DNA of 64,000 nucleotides from Salinisphaera sp. LB1. Lineage in GTDB: Bacteria; Pseudomonadota; Gammaproteobacteria; Nevskiales; Salinisphaeraceae. The DNA lies in contig NZ_CP029488.1 in NCBI RefSeq assembly GCF_003177035.1, positions 1,178,001 through 1,242,000 on the forward strand. The letters run 5' to 3'. The notes under the pieces are model-generated. The model searched no databases. It was not told the origin of the DNA and saw nothing but the letters and a program-made list of their open reading frames with translations. Each line of letters starts with the position of its first letter. Position 1 is the stretch's first letter. The translations under genes were made by a program, and so were the position numbers. This document shows positions 45,672 through 53,177 of the stretch, in pieces.

Positions 45672-46436
45672 CTAATAGATCAGCCGCACCCCCAGCGCTG
45701 CCAGGCGTTCGATCCAGATCGGGCCCGGCACTTGATCGGTCACCACCACGTCGATTTCGGGCAACGCACAGATCTGGACCAGTGCATCGCGATCGAACTT
45801 GCTGTGATCGACCAATAATGCGGTTCGCCGGGCATGCGCCATCATGACCCGCTTGATCTGGGCTTCATCGAGATTGGATTCGAGCACGCCGGCTTCGGCG
45901 TGCAGCGCCTTGCAACCGATCAGCGCCCAATGCACGTTGAAACGGGCCAGCGATTCCTCGGCCAGCCCACCCACGAACGCCAACGACTTCTTGCGCAGCT
46001 CGCCACCCACCGTGATCAACGCATGGTCGCTCTCTACCCCCGCCGCGGCCAGGCGCAGGGAATTGCTGATCAATTGCAGATCGCGCCGTCCGGCAAGCGC
46101 GCCCAGCATCTCGCAGACGGTGGAACTGGAATCGAGCATGACGGCATCGCCATCGGCAATGAGCGGCGCCGCCTTGTGCGCGATGCGCTGCTTGGCCGCG
46201 CGATTGACCGCCTCGCGGGTGAGATAGGGCAAATCCTGACTGCGCTCGACGATGGCGACCGCGCCCCCGTGGGTGCGCTCGAGCACGCCTTCGGCCTCGA
46301 GCTTTTCCAGATCCCGGCGTATCGTTTCACGGGTGACCCGAAAGCGCGCCGCCAGATCGGCCACACCGACCTTGCCGTCGGCCCGCAACACATCGAGGGT
46401 TTTCTGTTTTCGTTCCGCGGGCAGCATCATCCCCAC
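45672..46436 (-). CDS. DeoR family transcriptional regulator of the sugar locus
   Basis: 254 aa. N-terminal DeoR HTH at residues about 7-60 (RKQKTLDVLRADGKVGVADL; FRVTRETIRRDLEKLEAEG). The C-terminal sugar-phosphate-binding DeoRC domain has the conserved DGDAVMLDSSSTVCEM, with GxKxx-like VGGELRKKSLAFVG. It lies just downstream of the kinase gene on the same strand. DeoR-type regulators control rhamnose genes in rhizobia; a 13-bp inverted repeat at 48006-48048 is its likely site. Confidence 0.88.
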   Translation of the reverse strand: MGMMLPAERKQKTLDVLRADGKVGVADLAARFRVTRETIRRDLEKLEAEGVLERTHGGAVAIVERSQDLPYLTREAVNRAAKQRIAHKAAPLIADGDAVMLDSSSTVCEMLGALAGRRDLQLISNSLRLAAAGVESDHALITVGGELRKKSLAFVGGLAEESLARFNVHWALIGCKALHAEAGVLESNLDEAQIKRVMMAHARRTALLVDHSKFDRDALVQICALPEIDVVVTDQVPGPIWIERLAALGVRLIY

Positions 46437-46502
46437 ACATCAGCATCAAACCGACGACGGCCAACGCCGCCGGCATGTTGTCAGTATAGCCAGCGGCACC
46501 GC

Positions 46503-47954
46503 TCAGGCCTGCTCGCGTCGCGACGACCCGCCGAGCAGGGCGCGCGCGGCGCGCAAATCGTCCACCGCGCCTAGTCCGACGAGTTGCATCAGCACGTTGC
46601 CATAGGCCGAGGCCTCCACCGCGCCGTGGCGTATCGGTTTGCCGGCGGCCTCGACGATACATTCGCACAACAGCGCATCCTGGCTGCCGCCGCCGCAGAC
46701 ATGGATCGCACCGATCCGGCGCCCGAATTCCTGTTCCAGCGTGGCGACGCCGCCCGCGATCTGGTCGGCGAGCCCGCGATAGATAGCGAGCGCGTATTCA
46801 CCGAGTCCGGCCGGTCGGCTGTGCCCTCCGGCGTCCAGGAAATCGTCGATCGCCATCATGATGTCGTCGGGCGAGAAAAAACGGCGATCAGTTGGGTCAA
46901 TACGCATGGACGCGGGTAAACCGAGGGATCGCGCGGCGCGCGCCGCCGCCGTGATCTCGGAGAACTCCGGGCGCTCATCGTGCCGGACACGCCAGGCCTG
47001 GCGCAGCATCTGAATCAGATACAGCCCATTGATGTTGGTGATCAGGCGATGGGTGCCGCAGACCCCGCCTTCGTTGCCGAAACCATGGGCAAGCGTACGG
47101 GCATCGCGGGTCGGCGCGCCGGTCTCCACCCCCAGCAGCGACCACGAACCCAGGATGAGAAACGCCTCATCCGCCGCGAGATCCAGCCCGGCCACCGCGC
47201 TGGCGGTATCGTGAGCGCCGACGGCCACCACCGGCGTGGCCGCGCCGCCGGCCGCTCGCAGCGCCGGGCGCAGTACACCGCAGAGCTCGCCGGGGACGAC
47301 GACCGGCCGGAACAGCCGTCGCGGCAGCCCGAGTTCGTCGATCAACGCATACGCCCATTCGCCGCGGACCGTATCGAACAGGCCAGTCGTGGTCGCGAGG
47401 GTGTATTCGTTGGTTTGCCGGCCGGTCAGATGCGCCGAGAACAAATCGGCCATCAGCAACAGGCGGTCGGCCGCGGCGATGCGCTCGGGCCGGCGGGCGT
47501 GCAAATCGATAAGCTGAAAAACCGTATTCAGTTCCAGCTTCTGGGCGCCGGTTCGGCGATGCATGTCGTCCAGCGACAACACACCGCGCACGACCCCGCG
47601 GCTGCCGTGGCCATTGCGATGATGCAACGGCGGCCCCAGCAGACGGCCGTCGGCGTCGACCAGGCCGAAATCCACGCCCCAGGCATCGATGCCGATGGCA
47701 TGGACCGGGCCGAGCGACTGCGCGGCGCGCAAGCCGGTTTCCAGTCCGCCGTAAAGCGCTTCCGGATCCCAGCAGAGTTGACCATCGTCGATGACGGTGG
47801 CGGTATCGAAACGATGGATTTCCTCGAGCGCCAGCCCGTGCGTATCCAGCCGGCCGAGCATGGCGCGGCCACTGCCGGCCCCGAAATCGAAGGCCAGGCA
47901 ATGAACGGGGCCGGGCCGCCCGGACCCGGTCTGCGAACACGCGGCGTGCGACAT
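46503..47954 (-). CDS. rhaB: Rhamnulokinase-like FGGY carbohydrate kinase
   Basis: 483 aa. FGGY kinase phosphate loop at about residues 22-32 (AFDFGAGSGRAM; rhamnulokinases have DLGASSGR here), AIGIDAWGVDFGLVD with the catalytic Asp, and the ATP loop GGGSQDALLCECI near 430. By sequence type it phosphorylates L-rhamnulose to L-rhamnulose-1-phosphate, the substrate for an aldolase; the class II aldolase gene diverges from it. Xylulokinase or LsrK activity is less likely given the rhamnulokinase-like motifs. Confidence 0.82.
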   Translation of the reverse strand: MSHAACSQTGSGRPGPVHCLAFDFGAGSGRAMLGRLDTHGLALEEIHRFDTATVIDDGQLCWDPEALYGGLETGLRAAQSLGPVHAIGIDAWGVDFGLVDADGRLLGPPLHHRNGHGSRGVVRGVLSLDDMHRRTGAQKLELNTVFQLIDLHARRPERIAAADRLLLMADLFSAHLTGRQTNEYTLATTTGLFDTVRGEWAYALIDELGLPRRLFRPVVVPGELCGVLRPALRAAGGAATPVVAVGAHDTASAVAGLDLAADEAFLILGSWSLLGVETGAPTRDARTLAHGFGNEGGVCGTHRLITNINGLYLIQMLRQAWRVRHDERPEFSEITAAARAARSLGLPASMRIDPTDRRFFSPDDIMMAIDDFLDAGGHSRPAGLGEYALAIYRGLADQIAGGVATLEQEFGRRIGAIHVCGGGSQDALLCECIVEAAGKPIRHGAVEASAYGNVLMQLVGLGAVDDLRAARALLGGSSRREQA

Positions 47955-48005
47955 ACACTACCCGGGCGGACCGATGATTGTTAATACTATCCGCGATTCA
48001 GGCCT

Positions 48006-48048
48006 ATAACAACGCAAACAAAATTACAACCTTTTTTTGCGTTGTTAT
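48006..48048. promoter_or_regulatory. Perfect 13-bp inverted repeat between kinase and aldolase genes
   Basis: ATAACAACGCAAA at 48006-48018 and its exact reverse complement at 48036-48048, 30 bp centre to centre, within an AT-rich divergent promoter region. Given a DeoR repressor two genes away, this is a strong operator candidate able to control both transcripts. Confidence 0.65.
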
Positions 48049-48117
48049 TTTTTATTTATTAGTCATATTCACCAATTAAAACCAACCCGGCGCCGCCGGC
48101 TCCACACAGGATCCCTG

Positions 48118-48813
48118 ATGTCTGTATCGACCACCGAACACGCGCTGCGCGAACACATCTGTGCGATCGGCCAGCGTCTGTACCAGCGCGAAATGGGGGC
48201 AGCCAACGACGGCAACATTTCGGTCAAGCTGGATGACGAGCGCATCCTCTGCTCACCGACCGGCGTGTCCAAGGGCTTCATGACGCCGGACATGATCTGC
48301 ACGATCGACCGTGACGGCCAGGCGATCGGCGACAACGGCCGCAAGCCGTCGTCTGAAATTCGCATGCACCTGCATGTCTACCAGCACCGGCCGGACGTGA
48401 ACGCGGTGGTACATGCTCACCCGCTCTACGCCACCGTGCACGCCATCTGCGGCAAGCCACTCACCCAGCAGATCATGCCCGAATCGACCATTCTGCTCGG
48501 CGAGGTACCGCTCACGCCCTATGGCACGCCCTCGACCATGGACCTGCCGAACGCCATCACCGACTACCTCCAGACCCACGACGCGTTGTTGCTGGAAAAT
48601 CACGGCGCCCTGTCGTACGGCGCCGATCTCGACAACGCGCACTTCAAGATGGAGGCACTGGACTACTACGCCAAGGTGGTCTATCTGGCCTCGCAGTACG
48701 GCGGCGCGCACGAGTTCAGCACGGCGGAAGTCGACAAGCTGATCGAGCTGCGCAAGAACCGCTTCAAACTGCCCGGCCGACATCCGCTGGTCGACGGACG
48801 CCGGACCGAGTGA
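48118..48813 (+). CDS. Class II aldolase (fuculose/rhamnulose-1-phosphate type)
   Basis: 231 aa. Zinc ligands H99 and H101 in VVHAHP and H162 in ENHGAL, with E80 as the acid/base; phosphate-binding residues N31, G32, N33 and S78-S79 are present. It cleaves a 6-deoxyketose 1-phosphate to dihydroxyacetone phosphate and L-lactaldehyde. By length it is FucA-like (about 215-230 aa) rather than E. coli RhaD (274 aa), but the kinase and importer point to rhamnulose-1-phosphate. Start is ATG 48118. Confidence 0.85.
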   Translation: MSVSTTEHALREHICAIGQRLYQREMGAANDGNISVKLDDERILCSPTGVSKGFMTPDMICTIDRDGQAIGDNGRKPSSEIRMHLHVYQHRPDVNAVVHAHPLYATVHAICGKPLTQQIMPESTILLGEVPLTPYGTPSTMDLPNAITDYLQTHDALLLENHGALSYGADLDNAHFKMEALDYYAKVVYLASQYGGAHEFSTAEVDKLIELRKNRFKLPGRHPLVDGRRTE

Positions 48814-48858
48814 TTCGACACGCTATGCGGTAATCGCGGCATCGCCTTGCCATATGAG

Positions 48859-48874
48859 CTGTTTATTCATACAG
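48859..48874 (+). promoter_or_regulatory. LexA/SOS box upstream of the radical SAM gene
   Basis: CTGT-N8-ACAG at 48859-48874 with an AT-rich spacer (TTATTCAT), the exact LexA consensus form. It overlaps a possible promoter: TTGCCA at 48848 and TACAGT at 48870-48875, 16 bp apart. It ends 7 bp before the start codon. Confidence 0.65.
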
Positions 48875-48881
48875 TCTTCAT

Positions 48882-49970
48882 ATGGCGCACCGAGCAACGC
48901 ATCACAAGGGCCGCGGGGCATTGACCAATCCAGCCTCACGGTTCGCGGCCACCGCCGGCGAGGACTTCGACGACGGCTGGGACACGATCGACCAGGCCGA
49001 CGAGGACGACACCGCGCCGGCCACGCAGCTGCACCGCGATCCGACGCGCCGCGTGATCTCGCGCAACGAATCGCCGGACGTGCCGTTCTCCGCGTCGATC
49101 AATCCCTACAAGGGCTGCGCGCATGGCTGCATTTATTGCTTCGCCCGGCCCACACATGAATATCTCGATCATTCCGCGGGCCTGGATTTCGAAACCGAGA
49201 TCTACTATAAGCCCGAAGCTGCGGCCCTGTTCGAAGCCGAGCTCCGGCACCCGCGCTATCGTTGCGAGGCAATCACGCTGGGCGCGAACACCGATCCGTA
49301 CCAGCCGGACGATCGGCATCTGGGCATCACGCGCGCCATCCTGGAAGTCGCCCACCGCTTCAACCAGCCAATCTCGATCGTGACCAAGGGCGCGCACGTC
49401 ACCCGCGATCTCGACCTGATCGGCGACATGGCGGCACGCAATCTGGCCAGTGTGTTCGTCAGCCTGACCAGCCTCGACAACGAACTCAAGCGGCATCTGG
49501 AGCCCCGCGCGGCCGCACCGGCCCAGCGGCTGCGCACCATCGCTGCGCTCGCCGAGGCGGATGTACCCACCGGCGCGCTCATCGCCCCCGTGATTCCGAT
49601 GATCACCGATGCCGAGATGGAAAGCTTAATGACCGCCGCAGCCGAGGCCGGGGCGACGCGCGCCGGTTACGTCCTGCTGCGCCTGCCGCACGCGATCAAG
49701 CACCTGTTCCGTGAATGGCTGGACCAGCACTATCCGGATCGCGCCCAACACGTGATGAGCCTGATCCAGCAGATGCGCGGCGGCGCGGACTACGATGCCA
49801 CCTGGGGCACGCGCATGACCGGCACCGGCACCTATGCCGACCTGATCGCCAGGCGTTTTGCGCTGGCCTGCAAGCGGACCGGCATCAACGGCAAACGCTT
49901 CACGCTGGATACCGGCGCGTTCCGTGTACCGCCCGCCGCCGGCGACCAGATCGGATTCGATTTCGGCTGA
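48882..49970 (+). CDS. PA0069 family radical SAM protein (spore-photoproduct-lyase-like)
   Basis: 362 aa. Radical SAM cluster ligands C79, C83 and C86 in CAHGCIYC, followed by FARPTHEYLDHSAGLDFE; the N-terminal KGRGALTNPASRF is the signature of the PA0069 group, which is related to spore photoproduct lyase. The family's reaction is not established. Start ATG 48882 has no ribosome site; the promoter suggests a leaderless message. The LexA box in front suggests DNA-damage induction and so a role in DNA repair, which is inference. Confidence 0.87.
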   Translation: MAHRATHHKGRGALTNPASRFAATAGEDFDDGWDTIDQADEDDTAPATQLHRDPTRRVISRNESPDVPFSASINPYKGCAHGCIYCFARPTHEYLDHSAGLDFETEIYYKPEAAALFEAELRHPRYRCEAITLGANTDPYQPDDRHLGITRAILEVAHRFNQPISIVTKGAHVTRDLDLIGDMAARNLASVFVSLTSLDNELKRHLEPRAAAPAQRLRTIAALAEADVPTGALIAPVIPMITDAEMESLMTAAAEAGATRAGYVLLRLPHAIKHLFREWLDQHYPDRAQHVMSLIQQMRGGADYDATWGTRMTGTGTYADLIARRFALACKRTGINGKRFTLDTGAFRVPPAAGDQIGFDFG

Positions 49971-50202
49971 GCCCGGCCTTGGCTTTGCAACGTTTCAAAG
50001 GGCATTTGTTGTCCAAATCGTCTGCAAATGAGCGCGACCGGCGCTAATCAAAGACAGGCGGATTCGGGCCGAATCGGCGCCGAGACCATGACCCGGGTTC
50101 ATCGACGGTCGCTTTACAGACTGTTTTCTACCATCGCAGCCAGCGTAGATTCATTCTGCGCCGCCCATTGCCGACGCCCGACCATTCGCCGCCTTTCCAT
50201 TT

Positions 50203-51195
50203 TCATTCGCGTGGCTTTGCGTTCATCGGGGCCTGTTTTTCTTGTCGTGACTTTGCGGCACGATCTTCGGCCTCATGCACCAGTTCGCTGATCCAGTCCA
50301 CGAATCGCGGCAACATGCGCGGCGGCAGATCGTGGCCCATGCCGGGGATTTCCTCGTAACGCGCGTTGGGCAGGCATTCGGCAGTGGAGCGCCCATGCTT
50401 GACCGGCAGCAACGGGTCGGCCCTGCCGTGGATAACCAGCGCCGGGCAGCGCACCGCCCCCAGCAGATCGTCGCGCGGCGGGGCGGCGAGCACGGCCAGC
50501 GTCTGGCGCGCGGTGCCGGCCGGATAATAACTGCGCTCGACCGCGCGCCGGATTTCCGCCTCCCAGTCGTGGTAACTGTGCCCCATCTTCGGGCTACTGA
50601 TCAGGCTCATGGTCTTGGCGAGATGGGCAACGATCGCGTCCGGGTCGCGGCTCTTCGGCGCCTTGGCCAGCCGCATCATCACCTTCCAGCGCCCGCGCGG
50701 CAGATGGCGCGCGCCCGAACTGGACATGATCGAAGTCAACGACGCCACCCGCGCAGGGCGCGTCGCGGCCACGATCTGGGCGATCATTCCGCCCATGGAG
50801 GCCCCCACCAGATGCGCGCGCCGAATACCGAGCGCCACCAGCAGCCCCACCGTGTCCTCCGCCATGTCTTCCAGGGTGTACGGGGTCTCGATCTCCCGGC
50901 CCAGCAACGACTTGAAAAACGCCCGGCGTACCGAGTCGTAACGGCGCGTGTCGCGCATCTTGCTCGACAGGCCGATATCGCGATTATCGAAGCGGATCAC
51001 CCGCAGACCGGTGTCGGCCAGGGCGCGACAGAACGCATCCGGCCAGGCGGTGAGCTGGGTGCCGAGCCCCATGATCAACACCAGCGCCGGATCGTCGTCG
51101 CGTCCGAACTGTTCGTAGGCCAGCTCCAGGCCGTTGGCCTGGACCGTGTCCACGATGTCAGCGCCGTGCAGCGCCGGGGCAAGATACTCCGCCAT
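50203..51195 (-). CDS. Alpha/beta hydrolase
   Basis: 330 aa. Oxyanion region LVLIMGLGTQL near residue 37, nucleophile elbow VGASMGGM near 127, acid in HGRADPLLP and histidine in GMGHDLPPRM near 300. Similar to the small-molecule hydrolases of the haloperoxidase/3-oxoadipate group; substrate unknown. The start at 51195 (MAEYLAP) is chosen because residues upstream are not hydrolase-like and include a sequence resembling a repeat end. Confidence 0.87.
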   Translation of the reverse strand: MAEYLAPALHGADIVDTVQANGLELAYEQFGRDDDPALVLIMGLGTQLTAWPDAFCRALADTGLRVIRFDNRDIGLSSKMRDTRRYDSVRRAFFKSLLGREIETPYTLEDMAEDTVGLLVALGIRRAHLVGASMGGMIAQIVAATRPARVASLTSIMSSSGARHLPRGRWKVMMRLAKAPKSRDPDAIVAHLAKTMSLISSPKMGHSYHDWEAEIRRAVERSYYPAGTARQTLAVLAAPPRDDLLGAVRCPALVIHGRADPLLPVKHGRSTAECLPNARYEEIPGMGHDLPPRMLPRFVDWISELVHEAEDRAAKSRQEKQAPMNAKPRE

Positions 51196-51430
51196 CACTT
51201 GAGCCTGTTGCCATTTCGTAGGTGACCGTACCCGGGACTGCTTTGCCACCGGGCGAGGCACCGCGAGCATAGCGTAGTCAGCCAGTGTCAGCGAGCTGCG
51301 GCCCGGCATTGCGGCCCATCGTCGATTGCCCGGGGCACCCCGGGCCCGAGCGGTCGTACCGCACACCGCAGATGGCCGGCCCGCAAGTCCGGGCGCGCTG
51401 CTCGTTACCGCCGCAGGCGCCGCAACCGCG

Positions 51431-51436
51431 TATAAT
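51431..51436 (+). promoter_or_regulatory. -10 box immediately before the DUF1992 gene
   Basis: Consensus TATAAT, 8 bp before the ATG at 51445, so transcription would begin at or next to the start codon (leaderless mRNA). No good -35 hexamer is seen at the right spacing. Confidence 0.4.
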
Positions 51437-51444
51437 ACGAGTTC

Positions 51445-51837
51445 ATGAGCCTACTGGACCGACTGGCCGACGCCCACATCGAAGCGGCGGCTGAACGCGG
51501 CGAACTCGATGACCTGCCCGGCGCGGGCAAGCCCTTGCCGGCCGACGATGCCGCGAACGTACCCGAGCATCTGCGCGCGGGCTACCGGCTTCTGAAGAAC
51601 GCCGGCTACGTGCCACCCGAGATCGAGACCCGGCGCGAACTGCGCGAGGTCGAGGATCTCCTGGCGCGCACACTGCCCGAATCCGACGCTGCCCGCGAAC
51701 TGACCCGCCGCGCTCGCTGGATCGAGTTGCGGCTGGCGCAGTCGCCCCGCGGCCGCGCGCTGCTGCGCGAATCGGACTACAGTGATCGCATCCGCGAACG
51801 GCTTGCTGCTGCCCACGACACCAACACCGAGCGCTGA
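51445..51837 (+). CDS. DUF1992 (DnaJ homologue subfamily C 28-like) protein
   Basis: 130 aa. The DUF1992 core is complete: LADAHIEAAAERGELDDLPGAGKPL, the LRAGYRLLKNAGYVPPEIE block and a helical tail. The family is small, cytoplasmic and of unknown role in bacteria. Start follows a TATAAT by 8 bp. The stop overlaps the start of the GNAT gene (TGATG), so they form one unit. Confidence 0.9.
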   Translation: MSLLDRLADAHIEAAAERGELDDLPGAGKPLPADDAANVPEHLRAGYRLLKNAGYVPPEIETRRELREVEDLLARTLPESDAARELTRRARWIELRLAQSPRGRALLRESDYSDRIRERLAAAHDTNTER

Positions 51838-52367
51838 TGGATCATATCGAACTCGTCGCTGCCGACAACCCGGCCCTGCTGCTTGAGCTTTCGGCGCTGG
51901 CGCACGTTATCTGGCACCAGCACTACACGCCAATCATCGGTCGGGAGCAGGTCGAGTACATGCTCGATGGCGGTTATAGCGAGCACGCCCTCAACGAACA
52001 AATGGCGGCTGGCACACGCTTCACCCTGGCGCGTCGAGGTGAACGCTACGTGGCTTTCGTCGCCGTCTCGCCCGATGCGGACGACCCGGACACCGCCTGG
52101 CTCGACAAGCTCTACGTGCATATCGAGGCGCGCAATCTCGGCGTGGGCCGCCGGCTGGTCCAGCGCGCGGCGGACCAGGCCCGCGAGTTCGGCGCCGCGA
52201 CGCTGCGTCTTCGCGTCAACCGGCACAACGCCGAATCCATCACCGCCTATCGACGCCTCGGCTTCGAAACCGAATACGAAGATGTGAAGGATATCGGCCA
52301 CGGTTTCGTGATGGACGACTATGTCATGGCCGCGCCCGTGGAACGGATCGCCACCGCGGTCGGCTGA
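51837..52367 (+). CDS. GNAT family N-acetyltransferase
   Basis: 176 aa. Acetyl-CoA-binding motif near residues 101-112 (LGVGRRLVQRA; pattern V-x-x-x-x-R-x-x-G-x-G/A fits EARNLGVGRRL). Motif B follows in LRVNRHNAESITAYRRLGFE. Substrate unknown. Translationally coupled to DUF1992. Confidence 0.9.
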   Translation: MDHIELVAADNPALLLELSALAHVIWHQHYTPIIGREQVEYMLDGGYSEHALNEQMAAGTRFTLARRGERYVAFVAVSPDADDPDTAWLDKLYVHIEARNLGVGRRLVQRAADQAREFGAATLRLRVNRHNAESITAYRRLGFETEYEDVKDIGHGFVMDDYVMAAPVERIATAVG

Positions 52368-52454
52368 ACTGATCCGCAGGCCGCCCGGCGGCGTTCGCCT
52401 TTGGGCGCAACGGTTCCACGTGCAACCCGGCAACCCGCACCGCCCCATTCGGCA

Positions 52455-52985
52455 TCAGCTCAGTTCCGACAGCGCCCCGGAAAACGCCGCGTATACCTCC
52501 TCGGAAAACAACACGAAGCGCACGCGCTGGAGCGATAGCGCCGCCAGTGCATGGTCGCTCACCGCCTGCACGGCGATCGCGCCGGCTTTGTCCAGCGGAT
52601 ACCCGTAGATGCCGGCCGAAATCGCGGGAAAGGCAATCGACGCCGCCTGCTTGTCTTCCGCCAGAGCCAGTGCGTTGCGATAGCAGGCTGCCAGTTGTTT
52701 CGGCACCTCGGCGTTATGCGAATACACCGGTCCGGCACAGTGCACCACCCAATTGTTGGGCAGATCGAAGGCCTCGGTAATCACGGCTTCGCCGGCCTCG
52801 ATCGGCGCCAGCGCCTTGCTCGCCTTGACCAGTTCCGGACCCGCCGCGCGATGGATCGCGCCGTCCACGCCACCGCCGCCCTGCAATTGCTTGTTGGCGG
52901 CGTTGACGATGACATCGATATCGTCCTGCCGCGTGATATCGCCCTGAACACATTCGATGACGAGTTCGCCGATTTGTCGCTGCAT
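52455..52985 (-). CDS. ymdB: Macrodomain O-acetyl-ADP-ribose deacetylase
   Basis: 176 aa. Macro domain with ECVQGDITRQDDIDVIVNAAN at the start, the ADP-ribose loop GGGGVDGAIHRAAGPEL (about 37-52) and SAGIYGYPLDKA near 122-133. This family removes acetyl from O-acetyl-ADP-ribose or ADP-ribose from proteins; E. coli YmdB also modulates RNase III. Convergent with GNAT, divergent from oligopeptidase B. Confidence 0.9.
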   Translation of the reverse strand: MQRQIGELVIECVQGDITRQDDIDVIVNAANKQLQGGGGVDGAIHRAAGPELVKASKALAPIEAGEAVITEAFDLPNNWVVHCAGPVYSHNAEVPKQLAACYRNALALAEDKQAASIAFPAISAGIYGYPLDKAGAIAVQAVSDHALAALSLQRVRFVLFSEEVYAAFSGALSELS

Positions 52986-53177
52986 GGCATCGCACCGGGG
53001 TCTGTAAGTGTTTGCCGTTCATCATCGCGCCCTGCGGCCCGCGATGCCAAACACGTGATTGGCGTATTGTGTCAGCCATCCCTCGGGTCGCCACGCGCCT
53101 TGAAGCACAGCGGCCAGCCCGCATTTATCCCGCAGGCCACTCCGCGGCGGCCGCCGCTTCAACCACTGATGAGATCC

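Noticed and set aside
51203-51219. A third end of the family A repeat: GCCTGTTGCCATTTCGT matches 16 of 17 bases of the end
   Set aside because: No second end or interior sequence is nearby, so it is either a lone decayed end or chance; not enough to call an element.
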